A stretch of 64,000 nucleotides of DNA from Opacimonas sp002292215 (GCA_943846745.1 OX044360.1:1736001-1800000), one strand, 5' to 3'. Positions 25,196-34,361 are shown, counted from the stretch's first letter. Notes: generated from the letters alone by a model not told the origin. Program-made: numbers and translations.

Positions 25196-25900
25196 TTAGC
25201 CCTCTCGCTTAGCGTTTCGGCCTTTCTTCTTAGGTGCTGGAGCAGCAGGCTGCTCTTGAGTAAGTGGTAATCCACCTAATACTTCACCTTTGAAGATCCA
25301 TACTTTAACGCCAATGATACCGTAAGTAGTATTTGCTTCTGAAGTTGCATAGTCAATATCAGCACGGAAAGTGTGTAATGGAACACGACCTTCACGATAC
25401 CATTCTGCACGTGCAATTTCAGCGCCGCCTAGACGACCGCTTACTTGTACTTTGATACCTTTAGCGCCTAATCGCATGGCATTTTGTACCGCACGCTTCA
25501 TAGCGCGACGGAACATAACACGGCGTTCAAGCTGGCTAGAAATACTATCAGCTACTAACTGACCATCTAGCTCGGGTTTACGTACTTCAGCAATGTTGAT
25601 CTGAGCTGGCACACCGGCTAACTTAGATACGTGATTGCGAAGCTTCTCTACGTCTTCACCTTTCTTACCAATCACAACGCCTGGACGGGCTGTGTGGATT
25701 GTTACTTTAATGCTCTTTGCAGGGCGTTCGATAACAATTTTAGAAAGTGACGCGCTTTTTAACTGTTTAGTCAAATATTGACGGACCTGATGGTCGTTAA
25801 ACAAGTTATCGGCATAGTCTGCTGTATTAGCGTACCAGGTTGATGTCCATGGTTTGCTGATACCCAGGCGTATACCGGTAGGATGAACTTTCTGTCCCAT
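25196..25900 (-). CDS. rpsC: 30S ribosomal protein S3
   Basis: A 234-residue protein at the mRNA entry site. The KH domain contains PGVVIGKKGEDVEKLR, and the C-terminal S3 domain includes SGRLGGAEIARAEWYREGRVPLHTFRADIDY. The C-terminus is extended and basic (APKKKGRNAKREG). It is 9 nt downstream of rplV. Confidence 0.98.
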   Translation of the reverse strand: MGQKVHPTGIRLGISKPWTSTWYANTADYADNLFNDHQVRQYLTKQLKSASLSKIVIERPAKSIKVTIHTARPGVVIGKKGEDVEKLRNHVSKLAGVPAQINIAEVRKPELDGQLVADSISSQLERRVMFRRAMKRAVQNAMRLGAKGIKVQVSGRLGGAEIARAEWYREGRVPLHTFRADIDYATSEANTTYGIIGVKVWIFKGEVLGGLPLTQEQPAAPAPKKKGRNAKREG

Positions 25901-25909
25901 AATCTACTC

Positions 25910-26242
25910 CTAGTTATCCGCCACAACCACAGTAATGTGACTGCTACGCTTAAAGATACGATCGGCACGGCCTTTGGCACGTGTTTTGATACGCTTCATA
26001 GTCGGACCTTCATCAACGAAGATTTTCGCTACAGTTAACTCGTCGATATCAGCGCCGTCATTGTGCTCTGCGTTGGCAATTGCCGACTCAAGTACTTTTT
26101 TAACTAAAACAGCAGCTTTCTTATTGCTGTAAGTTAAAACTTCTAACGCTTTTTCTACGTGTAAACCGCGAATTTGATCTGCTACCAAGCGTGCCTTTTG
26201 AGCCGATGTACGAGCAAAACGGTGTTTAGCTAATGCTTCCAT
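25910..26242 (-). CDS. rplV: 50S ribosomal protein L22
   Basis: A 110-residue protein lining the exit tunnel (MEALAKHRFARTSAQKARLVADQIRG). The tunnel hairpin region GPTMKRIKTRAKGRADRI is conserved. Length matches E. coli. Confidence 0.98.
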   Translation of the reverse strand: MEALAKHRFARTSAQKARLVADQIRGLHVEKALEVLTYSNKKAAVLVKKVLESAIANAEHNDGADIDELTVAKIFVDEGPTMKRIKTRAKGRADRIFKRSSHITVVVADN

Positions 26243-26254
26243 TTTAATCTCCTA

Positions 26255-26530
26255 TTATCGTTTGGCTTTCTTATCTGCGACATGGCCGCGATAAGTACGC
26301 GTTGGTGCAAATTCGCCCAACTTATGGCCGACCATTTCGTCAGAGACGAACACAGGTACATGCTGGCGACCGTTATGGACCGCAATGGTCAACCCAATCA
26401 TATCTGGGATGATCATAGAACGACGAGACCAAGTCTTAATTGGTTTTTTGTCGCTCTTTTCCACTGCAGCTTCTACCTTCTTCAGCAAGTGTAGGTCAAT
26501 GAAGGGACCCTTCTTGAGAGAACGTGGCAT
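26255..26530 (-). CDS. rpsS: 30S ribosomal protein S19
   Basis: A 91-residue 30S head protein (MPRSLKKGPFIDLHLLKKVE ... WSRRSMIIPDMIG ... HKLGEFAPTRTYRGH). All universal segments are present. It follows rplB by 15 nt. Confidence 0.98.
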   Translation of the reverse strand: MPRSLKKGPFIDLHLLKKVEAAVEKSDKKPIKTWSRRSMIIPDMIGLTIAVHNGRQHVPVFVSDEMVGHKLGEFAPTRTYRGHVADKKAKR

Positions 26531-26545
26531 GGTGAATCCTCGCTG

Positions 26546-27370
26546 TTATTTATTTCGACGACGTACGATAAGTTTATCGGTACGCTTATTACTTCGGGTT
26601 TTCTTACCTTTGGTAGGAACGCCCCAAGGCGATACTGGATGACGGCCACCAGAGGTACGACCTTCACCACCACCGTGCGGGTGATCTACTGGGTTCATGG
26701 CAACACCACGAACTGTTGGACGAATCCCGCGCCAGCGAGATGCACCTGCTTTACCTAATGAACGAAGCATATGTTCAGCGTTACCGATTTCACCAATAGT
26801 GGCACGGCAATCTGACAATACTTTACGTACTTCACCAGAGCGAAGACGTAATGTTACATATCCTGCATCACGCGCTAAAATTTGCGCGTAAGCACCAGCA
26901 GAACGTGCAATTTGTGCACCTTTGCCTGGCTTCATTTCGATGGCATGAACTGTTGAACCAACTGGTATATTAAGCATTGGTAACGTGTTACCTGCTTTAA
27001 TTGGCGCATCAGCTCCAGATTGAATTGCATCACCTGCTTTTAGACCTTTAGGGGCTAAAATGTAGCGACGCTCACCATCTGCATAAAGCACTAATGCGAT
27101 ATTTGCAGAACGGTTTGGATCATATTCTAGACGCTCGACTTTGGCTGGTATGCCGTCTTTATTACGTTTAAAATCAACCATGCGGTAATGCTGCTTATGA
27201 CCACCACCGATGTGACGTACCGTAATACGACCATTGTTGTTACGACCACCAGATTTGCTCTTAGTATCAAGTAAAGGTGCATGTGGTGCGCCTTTATGCA
27301 AATCATGGTTAACAACTTGGACAACGTGACGACGACCGGCAGAAGTTGGCTTAGCTTTCAATAATGGCAT
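26546..27370 (-). CDS. rplB: 50S ribosomal protein L2
   Basis: A 274-residue primary 23S rRNA-binding protein needed for subunit association and peptidyl transfer. The conserved region GVAMNPVDHPHGGGEGR includes the functionally important His. The C-terminus TRSNKRTDKLIVRRRNK is normal. Confidence 0.99.
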   Translation of the reverse strand: MPLLKAKPTSAGRRHVVQVVNHDLHKGAPHAPLLDTKSKSGGRNNNGRITVRHIGGGHKQHYRMVDFKRNKDGIPAKVERLEYDPNRSANIALVLYADGERRYILAPKGLKAGDAIQSGADAPIKAGNTLPMLNIPVGSTVHAIEMKPGKGAQIARSAGAYAQILARDAGYVTLRLRSGEVRKVLSDCRATIGEIGNAEHMLRSLGKAGASRWRGIRPTVRGVAMNPVDHPHGGGEGRTSGGRHPVSPWGVPTKGKKTRSNKRTDKLIVRRRNK

Positions 27371-27384
27371 TTCTAATCCCCTTC

Positions 27385-27684
27385 TTACTCGCCTGCACCG
27401 ACGAAGTCGATGTCTTGACCTTCTTTAAGCACAACATATGCTTTTTTCCAGTCACTGCGTTTGCCGAAAGACTGACCGTGACGTTTGGTTTTACCCTTAC
27501 AATTCACAGTACGAACGTTGTTTACTTCAACTTCGAAAAGTTTTTCAACAGCAGCTTTAATTTCTGCTTTGTTCGCGTCTTTAACTACTTTAAATACAAC
27601 AGTATTATTTGCTTCAGCTGCCATTGTAGACTTTTCTGAAACGTGAGGTGCTAAAAGCACTTTTAATAAACGTTCTTCGTTCAT
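27385..27684 (-). CDS. rplW: 50S ribosomal protein L23
   Basis: A 99-residue exit-tunnel protein, docking site for trigger factor and SRP (LLAPHVSEKSTMAAEANNTVVFKV). Its start overlaps the rplD stop by 4 nt (ATGA). Confidence 0.98.
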   Translation of the reverse strand: MNEERLLKVLLAPHVSEKSTMAAEANNTVVFKVVKDANKAEIKAAVEKLFEVEVNNVRTVNCKGKTKRHGQSFGKRSDWKKAYVVLKEGQDIDFVGAGE

Positions 27685-28286
27685 GCTAATGCCTCCTCAA
27701 GTTGTTTCAGTGCGTCTGCAGTAATTAACACTTTTTCAAATGCAATTAAGCTAACTGGATCAATACCCTGCACATCGCGTACGTCAACTTTATACAAGTT
27801 ACGTGACGCTAAGAATAAATTCTCATCGACCTCAGGGGTCACGATTAATACGTCAGTTAAATCATAAGTACTAAGTTGCGTTAATAACGCTTTAGTCTTT
27901 GGTGCGTCAACACCGAATTTTTCAACAACGATTAAACGATCTTGACGAATCAATTCAGATAAGATGCTACGGATTGCGCCGCGATACATCTTTTTATTCA
28001 CTTTTTGTTCAAAGCTACGAGGTTTCGCTGCAAATGCACGACCACCACCAACCCAGATAGGGCTTCGGATAGTACCAGCACGGGCGCGGCCTGTACCTTT
28101 TTGGTTCCATGGTTTCTTACCACCACCACGGACTTCAGCACGAGTTTTTTGTGCTTTTGTACCTTGACGCGCGCCAGCACCGAAAGCAACGACTACTTGA
28201 TGAACAAGTGCTTCGTTGAATTCAAGCCCGAAGGTCGCATCTGATACTTCAAGGATGCTATTCGCATCTTTTAATGTTAATTCCAT
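27681..28286 (-). CDS. rplD: 50S ribosomal protein L4
   Basis: A 201-residue protein with the extended tunnel loop (RGGGKKPWNQKGTGRARAG). In E. coli L4 represses its own operon by binding the S10 leader, and a similar leader is present upstream of rpsJ here. Length equals the E. coli protein. Confidence 0.99.
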   Translation of the reverse strand: MELTLKDANSILEVSDATFGLEFNEALVHQVVVAFGAGARQGTKAQKTRAEVRGGGKKPWNQKGTGRARAGTIRSPIWVGGGRAFAAKPRSFEQKVNKKMYRGAIRSILSELIRQDRLIVVEKFGVDAPKTKALLTQLSTYDLTDVLIVTPEVDENLFLASRNLYKVDVRDVQGIDPVSLIAFEKVLITADALKQLEEALA

Positions 28287-28304
28287 CAGTTTACTCCCTA
28301 CACG

Positions 28305-28943
28305 TTACGCTTTAACAGCTGGACGGATAATAACATTACCGCCAGTTGCGCCAGGAACGGCACCTTTAATTAATAAAAGGTTGTTTTCAACATCAACACG
28401 TACCAGTTCTAAAGACATAGTAGTGACGCGTTTGTTGCCCATTTGGCCCGCCATCTTCTTACCTTTAAATACTTTACCTGGTGATTGGTTTTGGCCAATT
28501 GAACCAGGCGCACGGTGTGATAATGAGTTACCGTGAGTCATACGCTGTGAGCTGAAGTTCCAACGCTTGATAGCGCCTTGGAAACCTTTACCTTTTGAGG
28601 TACCAGCTACGTCGACTTTAGTGACATCATTGAAAAGTTCAACAGTGATTTCACTGCCTACTTCTATACCTTCGCCTTCATTTCCGTCAAGACGGAATTC
28701 CCACAAACCACTGCCTGCTTCAACACCGGCTTTAGCAAAATGACCTGCTTCAGCTTTGTTGACACGGCTAGCTTTCTTATCGCCAGCAGTAATTTGTAGA
28801 GCACGATAACCGTCTGTTTCCTCAGTACGTAACTGAGTAACACGGTTTGGGGTCGCTTCAATAACGGTCACAGGAATAGACACACCATCTTCAGTGAAGA
28901 TACGCGTCATACCTACTTTACGACCGACTAGACCAATCGCCAT
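28305..28943 (-). CDS. rplC: 50S ribosomal protein L3
   Basis: A 212-residue early assembly protein (MAIGLVGRKVGMTRIFTEDG). The loop SHRAPGSIGQNQSPGKVFKGKKMAGQMG contains the Gln that PrmB methylates in E. coli. It is 17 nt downstream of rpsJ. Confidence 0.99.
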   Translation of the reverse strand: MAIGLVGRKVGMTRIFTEDGVSIPVTVIEATPNRVTQLRTEETDGYRALQITAGDKKASRVNKAEAGHFAKAGVEAGSGLWEFRLDGNEGEGIEVGSEITVELFNDVTKVDVAGTSKGKGFQGAIKRWNFSSQRMTHGNSLSHRAPGSIGQNQSPGKVFKGKKMAGQMGNKRVTTMSLELVRVDVENNLLLIKGAVPGATGGNVIIRPAVKA

Positions 28944-28960
28944 ATTAAAACCCTCTCTTG

Positions 28961-29272
28961 TTAGCCCAGGCTGATTTGAACATCAACACCGGCAGCCAAG
29001 TCCAATCTCATTAATGCATCAACTGTTTTATCAGTTGGTTCAATGATATCTACTAAACGTTTATGTGTACGAATTTCATACTGATCACGTGCGTCTTTAT
29101 TGACGTGCGGAGAAGTAAGAACTGTATAACGCTCTTTGCGCGTTGGTAATGGAATAGGTCCAGATACCTGTGCGCCTGTACGTTTCGCCGTTTCCACGAT
29201 CTCCGCAGTTGATTGATCAATCAACTTATGGTCGAACGCTTTCAAACGTATGCGAATTCTTTGATTTGGCAT
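28961..29272 (-). CDS. rpsJ: 30S ribosomal protein S10
   Basis: A 103-residue protein (MPNQRIRIRLKAFDHKLIDQS), also the NusB partner in transcription antitermination (NusE). It is the first gene of the operon, preceded by a ~210-nt leader. A GGAGC precedes the ATG. Confidence 0.99.
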   Translation of the reverse strand: MPNQRIRIRLKAFDHKLIDQSTAEIVETAKRTGAQVSGPIPLPTRKERYTVLTSPHVNKDARDQYEIRTHKRLVDIIEPTDKTVDALMRLDLAAGVDVQISLG

Positions 29273-29516
29273 CGATTAAGCTCCAATCGAAAGAACAAAA
29301 AAAATCACCTTCCCGACCCCTATTAATGGTAGAAAAGATGTGCGTAAACCGATGATCCCATATCGGGATCCTGTTCATAGTACTAGTATGCGCCCTTGCA
29401 TTAAGCATGTTTGCTGCCGATATACCAATTTAATGTACCTGTTATATCGACTACTAATAACGTTGTCTTCTTAGACAATTCGGCGCAAATTATACATGTA
29501 ATATGAATTTATGCAA
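29273..29516 (-). promoter_or_regulatory. S10 operon promoter and structured leader (L4-type attenuation likely)
   Basis: On the minus strand TTGCAT (29511-29516) and TATAAT (29489-29494) are 16 bp apart and are followed by a G+C-rich discriminator, as at stringently controlled promoters. The leader is about 208 nt. It has a GATCCC/GGGATC hairpin (29354-29370) and, nearer rpsJ, a weak ACC..GGT stem followed by eight Ts (29299-29306). This resembles the E. coli S10 leader, where L4 and NusA cause attenuation. The L4 mechanism here is inference. The rest of the 391-bp gap to the next gene holds nothing else I recognise. Confidence 0.65.
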
Positions 29517-29663
29517 GTGCTGTCTCTGTTTAATTACTACAGGCTTTGTCTCCTGCCCTTAAGCACGGTTTTACTATCATTTATATGTCTGATTACCTTT
29601 TTAGCTATTCTTCGACTATCTTTTAAATAACTGAGTTATATCTTTATTTTACGGAGTTTATCT

Positions 29664-31892
29664 ATTAATACCTCAACGAATACTGCGGCCAACATTGCTG
29701 ACATTCAGGCTATTTTAAATGCTCATGAGAGTCTTTTTGATGCGTTCGAGACATTGCAGCAGGTATTGTTATCCCATTTTTCGGTTGAACGTGTGAGTAT
29801 TTTTCAGCGCCGAAAACAACAGCAAGACTTGTTAGCACGCTTTAAAACAGGAAAAACGACTCAGCAAATATCAGTTCCCATTTCCCCGCTCTCTATCGCT
29901 GGATATGTCGCCTTATCTCAAGAACCCGTAATTATTGATGATCCCTATGACGCCCAAGCATTGTTTGCCATCCATCCTCGCTTACGCTTTGCTGATAAAT
30001 TTGATAAACAAAATCAATTTACGACGCGTAATATTTTATGTATCCCCATCATACATGCCAACGTGCTACTTGGCGTTATTCAGTTTATTAACCATGTTGA
30101 TGGCTTTACTGATGCAGATTTACATGCGGGGTTACAATTAGCCACATTGCTCGGTCAACAGTTTAGGTATGAATTAGGTGGAACAGTGCGGCCTTTGGAT
30201 ACATTAGTCCATCGAGAATTAATTAGTGAAAAATCCCTCACTACGCTCCTAGAAGATAAGTATGTCAAAACAGATCCTAAGCTACTTATGCAAAAACTAA
30301 TCGGTGAGCACCGTATTGCGCCAGCTGATATCGGTCGTTCACTATCTATGCATTATCAAGTTCCTTTTATTCAATATGATCCTGACAAGTATCATGTTTA
30401 CAGTAATGAACATCGCTTAAATGTGTCTTATCTAAAACGTAATCTCGTTGCTATTATTGCTGATTCGAATGACAAACCCATTATATTAATGTCCCAACCT
30501 AATAATGCATCATTGATTATGGAGATTGAGCGCGCATTGAGTATTGATGCTTATGAAATTGCGGTAGGGTTGGCGACTCATATATTGCAGTTTCTTGGTG
30601 AATCTGACAGTGGTGTTGGCCCAGGCGAAATGGACGAAATCCTTGATGAGATTGGTACCACTAGCGATGATAGCGATGAACACTTCGAAGAAATGTCTGA
30701 TGATGCACCGGCTGTCGTTCGCTTGGTATCACGGATATTACATGATGCCAAACGACTTAATGCATCCGATATCCATATTGATCCAGAAAAATCTGCTCCT
30801 ACACGCGTTCGTATGCGTGTTGATGGTGTATGTCGCGATATTAATCAAGTGCCGGCCTCCCATCATAATGCCGTCATTGCACGGATTAAGATCATGGCTA
30901 ATTTGAATATCGCAGAAAAACGCACCCCCCAAGATGGTAAGCTTGCATTTAAGTTATCCGGCCAATTAGTTGAAGTTCGGGTTGCGACGATTCCAACTGT
31001 CGCCGGTGAAGGGGTGGTCATGCGTATATTGGCAACTGGTGGTGCCATGCCGATTGATAAAATGAACCTTTCTAATCAAAACATGACAATGCTTAAAAAC
31101 ATTGTCCGTCGACCTCATGGTATTATGTTAGTAGTAGGACCAACGGGCTCGGGTAAAACCACAACACTCCACGCGATACTGGGCTATTTGAATACACCAG
31201 ACAAAAAAATTTGGACAGCTGAAGACCCCGTTGAAATTACCCAAGCAGGATTACAGCAGGTCCAAGTGAATCCCAAAATTGGGTTTACCTTTGCAAACGC
31301 CCTGCGTGCATTTTTACGTGCTGATCCTGATATTATATTAATAGGTGAAATGCGTGACAAAGAAACCGCACATGCAGGAATAGAAGCATCACTCACGGGT
31401 CATTTAGTGCTTTCTACTCTGCACACCAACTCTGCGCCGGAAACGATTACACGATTATTAGATCTTGGGTTAGATCCGGTTAATTTTTCTGATGCCTGTG
31501 TCGGCATTTTAGCCCAGCGGCTTATCCGGACGTTGTGTCCTGAGTGTAAAACGTCCTACACCGCATCTGCTGACGAACTCGCATTTATTGAACGTCAGTA
31601 TGGTAGTGCCGTCATTAATGAATTGTCGCTTTCACAGCCAGTTACATTATACCAAGCTAACGGTTGTGAACACTGTGGGGATATTGGTTATAAAGGAAGG
31701 ACCGGCGTCCATGAATTATTGCGGATGACTCCAGAGTTACGTGGTTTGATTTATCATAATTCAAATGTCTCTGAACTGGCTAAACAAGCATCTCAAGACG
31801 GGATGCGCACATTAATGCAAGATGGGATCAAAAAAGTATTGTCAGGGATCACTGATATTAAACAGATACAAATTTTGGGTGGCGTGGATTAG
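29664..31892 (+). CDS. GspE/PilB-family secretion ATPase with N-terminal GAF domain
   Basis: A type II secretion/type IV pilus-like hexameric ATPase of ~742 residues. Residues ~20-175 look like a GAF domain (FDAFETLQQVLLSHFSVERVSIF ... NILCIPIIHANVLLGVIQFINH). An MshEN/GspE_N domain follows, then the ATPase with Walker A GPTGSGKTT (~492), Walker B ILIGEMRD and a four-Cys zinc site (CPEC..CEHC). No ATG/GTG/TTG lies in frame before a TTG at 29754, inside the GAF homology. An ATT at 29664 has ACGGAG 7 nt upstream, so I start there. No pilus or secretion gene adjoins it. Confidence 0.75.
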   Translation: MNTSTNTAANIADIQAILNAHESLFDAFETLQQVLLSHFSVERVSIFQRRKQQQDLLARFKTGKTTQQISVPISPLSIAGYVALSQEPVIIDDPYDAQALFAIHPRLRFADKFDKQNQFTTRNILCIPIIHANVLLGVIQFINHVDGFTDADLHAGLQLATLLGQQFRYELGGTVRPLDTLVHRELISEKSLTTLLEDKYVKTDPKLLMQKLIGEHRIAPADIGRSLSMHYQVPFIQYDPDKYHVYSNEHRLNVSYLKRNLVAIIADSNDKPIILMSQPNNASLIMEIERALSIDAYEIAVGLATHILQFLGESDSGVGPGEMDEILDEIGTTSDDSDEHFEEMSDDAPAVVRLVSRILHDAKRLNASDIHIDPEKSAPTRVRMRVDGVCRDINQVPASHHNAVIARIKIMANLNIAEKRTPQDGKLAFKLSGQLVEVRVATIPTVAGEGVVMRILATGGAMPIDKMNLSNQNMTMLKNIVRRPHGIMLVVGPTGSGKTTTLHAILGYLNTPDKKIWTAEDPVEITQAGLQQVQVNPKIGFTFANALRAFLRADPDIILIGEMRDKETAHAGIEASLTGHLVLSTLHTNSAPETITRLLDLGLDPVNFSDACVGILAQRLIRTLCPECKTSYTASADELAFIERQYGSAVINELSLSQPVTLYQANGCEHCGDIGYKGRTGVHELLRMTPELRGLIYHNSNVSELAKQASQDGMRTLMQDGIKKVLSGITDIKQIQILGGVD

Positions 31893-31910
31893 GTTTAACT
31901 AGATATTTGT

Positions 31911-32510
31911 TCATAACGTTTGGATATTTAATTGATCAATATCTAATTGTGTAAAGCAATTGAAGTGTAAGTCAATTTGGGATTCAGATTGCTGTGGTAG
32001 TTGATATTTATACGACCAAGCTTGCATTTGCGCACGATTAGCTGCTTGAATATCATAAAGGTAATCACCGACATAGGCTAATTCGCTTGGTGCAAAACCC
32101 CATTGTTTAGCTATAAAAAGTAATGCTTCAGGATCCGGTTTGCACGTTGCATCTTCTCGTGTCAGTACCAATTTTATTGGAATATTATGATTATCAATTT
32201 TAAGTGATGTCGCTACACGGCAATTACGGGTGACAATAGCCATGGGCACATCTTTCATGCGTAACTGCTCAATGAATGCTTCAGCGCCAGGGATCCATTG
32301 ACAGTTCAAGGCATCTTCAAGTTCCATTTGTTCAACTAATTGTTGCGCGGCGGCCTTCGTTGCAGGATCATCGATGTGTTTGATGTACGCTAAAATGTCT
32401 TGGTCATGTGGACAGCCAACCTCGTTTTTTAGCTTTACAAAATCAAGATCACTCGTCACTAACGTGCCATCCAAATCGAAAATAAAGCCTTTTATTAGTT
32501 TTTTATACAT
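31911..32510 (-). CDS. HAD-superfamily hydrolase (phosphoglycolate phosphatase-like)
   Basis: A 199-residue HAD phosphatase: motif I DLDGTLV with nucleophile Asp12, motif II VTRN, motif III Lys in CKPDPEALL, motif IV VGDYLYD. A helical cap lies between motifs I and II (HAD-IA type). Start chosen at 32510 (GGA upstream); 32540 is possible. The substrate cannot be told from sequence. It is downstream of umuC on the same strand, 73 nt away. Confidence 0.82.
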   Translation of the reverse strand: MYKKLIKGFIFDLDGTLVTSDLDFVKLKNEVGCPHDQDILAYIKHIDDPATKAAAQQLVEQMELEDALNCQWIPGAEAFIEQLRMKDVPMAIVTRNCRVATSLKIDNHNIPIKLVLTREDATCKPDPEALLFIAKQWGFAPSELAYVGDYLYDIQAANRAQMQAWSYKYQLPQQSESQIDLHFNCFTQLDIDQLNIQTL

Positions 32511-32583
32511 TCCATAATTACCCAACACATACGATTGCAAGTAATATACATGCTATAGTCGATACTTGCTGTAGATTTAATCA

Positions 32584-33846
32584 CTATTTGCATTCTATTT
32601 TCGGGATATCCTTCCACTGAGTCGTATACTGCGGAGATAAATATGCGCGTCGCATGCGCCATTTGGGTTGTATTCCTTTAGCAGCAACGCCTAGTGTATG
32701 CGCTCCATATTTACGATTAATATGATCCATACACGCCATTAATTCTGGTCGCTCTGGATTACTATCAAAAAGATCGGTTTGGATGAACTCATTTTGTACT
32801 AACTCTATCGCCCCGGCACCTGATTTGTGAAACACAACGCCAAGTTTGAATATTTGCAGCGCAGCCTCAGTAGCAGCCAATACTAACTGTGTGGTATCAG
32901 ATGTCGGCACGGCAAAACGATGAATACACGATTTATGATAATACTGATCAGGTTGAAAAGGATTGGCGCGCGCAAAAAACTGTATTGCTTTGACCGCGCT
33001 CTTTTGCCGCCTGGCTTTCGCACCAACATGCTCAGCATGTAGACATAATGATTGTCTCAAGCTGGTATAGTCTGTTACTTTTTCACCGAACGCACGAGTC
33101 GAAAATATTTGTTGTTTCGCTGCTCGGGTTTCCGTCCACGCTAAACAAGTTTCACCATTGAGTTCACGTACTGTACGCTCAACCTCAACTGAAAATTGTT
33201 TTCGCATCGCTTTTGGCGAAGCGCATGCTAATTGCCACGCATTGTTAATGCCCATAAATGTCAAACGCTGTGCGATTTTTTTACCCACTCCCCACACGTC
33301 TTGGGTCTGCATTTGTTGTAATATTTGTTCACGTACGACAGGAGAATCAATCACCGCAATACCACGATGAAACCCTGGTAGGCGCTTACCTGCATGACTC
33401 GCGGCTTTTGCTAATGTTGGCGTACTCGCAATACCGACTCCTACCGGCAAGCGCACTTCACGCCACACTGCTCGGCGAATATCTTGTCCATAGACTTCCC
33501 AACCGCTTTCAGGTACAAATCCACTAAACTGCAAAAAACACTCATCAATCGAATAAACATGTTGTTCTGGGGCAAAGCGTGCCACGACATCCATCATTTT
33601 CGTAGACAGATCATCATACAATTCATAATTAGAAGAACGTATCACACAGCCAAATTTGGCGAGTTGGTCTTTCACCTCATGATATGGCCCGAACTTCTTT
33701 ACGCCTGTTTGTTTAGCACGCTCACACATAGCACAAATGCAACCATCATTATTCGTTAAGACCACCACAGGCTTACGTCGAATACTCGGATCAAAAACTT
33801 TTTCTGCTGACGCATAAAAACTATTAGCATCCACTAAGGCAAACAT
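32584..33846 (-). CDS. umuC: DNA polymerase V catalytic subunit
   Basis: A 420-residue Y-family translesion polymerase. The palm carboxylates are visible in MFALVDANSFYASAEKVF (Asp6) and SIDECFLQF. The HhH region (VWGVGKKIAQRL) and the C-terminal little finger and UmuC-specific tail are present. It overlaps umuD by 13 nt and is controlled from a LexA box upstream of umuD. Length is close to E. coli UmuC (422). Confidence 0.95.
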   Translation of the reverse strand: MFALVDANSFYASAEKVFDPSIRRKPVVVLTNNDGCICAMCERAKQTGVKKFGPYHEVKDQLAKFGCVIRSSNYELYDDLSTKMMDVVARFAPEQHVYSIDECFLQFSGFVPESGWEVYGQDIRRAVWREVRLPVGVGIASTPTLAKAASHAGKRLPGFHRGIAVIDSPVVREQILQQMQTQDVWGVGKKIAQRLTFMGINNAWQLACASPKAMRKQFSVEVERTVRELNGETCLAWTETRAAKQQIFSTRAFGEKVTDYTSLRQSLCLHAEHVGAKARRQKSAVKAIQFFARANPFQPDQYYHKSCIHRFAVPTSDTTQLVLAATEAALQIFKLGVVFHKSGAGAIELVQNEFIQTDLFDSNPERPELMACMDHINRKYGAHTLGVAAKGIQPKWRMRRAYLSPQYTTQWKDIPKIECK

Positions 33847-34250
33847 TTACTGACCATTTTAGAACTACGGTGCATCCGGATCGAGCGTATAACAATCCCT
33901 TCTTCATCAAACACATCACCAGCACTCAGCACATAAGGTACATGCTCATCCGCGCCCGAGAGTAACACTAACGCTTTACGGTCGAATAATTTACAGACAA
34001 AAACCCCATTTAAGTTCGCCACAACAATATCGAATGACGCACGGTGTGCTGCGCGATCAACAATCAATAAATCACCATCAAAGATGCCGTATCCAGTCAT
34101 CGAATCACCTTTCGCCAACCCTATAAACGTGGCTGTAGGGTGATCAATGAGCAGCTCATCTAAGTCCAACCCAAGTTGTTTATATTCCGCTGCTGGGGAT
34201 TCAAAGCCGGCAATGCCTGCTTGCGCCGCGAGCGGTATCACTTGTAACAT
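33834..34250 (-). CDS. umuD: DNA polymerase V accessory protein, self-cleaving
   Basis: A 138-residue LexA-fold protein that is cleaved on RecA filaments to UmuD', the active Pol V partner. The cleavage site is Ala14-Gly15 (AGIAGFESP), with nucleophile Ser50 (GDSM) and general base Lys87 (VCKLF). The 37-residue Ser-Lys spacing equals that of E. coli UmuD. I start at 34250, where GAGG is 8 nt upstream; 34268 is an alternative. A LexA box lies at 34295-34314. Confidence 0.93.
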   Translation of the reverse strand: MLQVIPLAAQAGIAGFESPAAEYKQLGLDLDELLIDHPTATFIGLAKGDSMTGYGIFDGDLLIVDRAAHRASFDIVVANLNGVFVCKLFDRKALVLLSGADEHVPYVLSAGDVFDEEGIVIRSIRMHRSSKMVSKCLP

Positions 34251-34294
34251 GACCTGTACCTCACTCATTAATGTCTATCATTACCCAGCAAAAA

Positions 34295-34314
34295 AACTGG
34301 ACATACATACAGTA
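34295..34314 (-). promoter_or_regulatory. LexA (SOS) box for umuDC
   Basis: AACTGGACATACATACAGTA has the CTG-N10-CAG spacing of the gammaproteobacterial SOS box, with one mismatch to the CTGT half. It is 45 nt upstream of umuD on the minus strand. Confidence 0.82.
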
Positions 34315-34341
34315 TAGATCATTCTTGAAAAAGTAAATATT

Positions 34342-34361
34342 AACTGTTAATTTATACAGTA
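34342..34361 (+). promoter_or_regulatory. LexA (SOS) box for yebG
   Basis: AACTGTTAATTTATACAGTA is a perfect CTGT-N8-ACAG SOS box. A TATACT -10 box follows at 34367-34372, and the LexA site overlaps the -35 position. The yebG start is 42 nt downstream. Confidence 0.9.
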
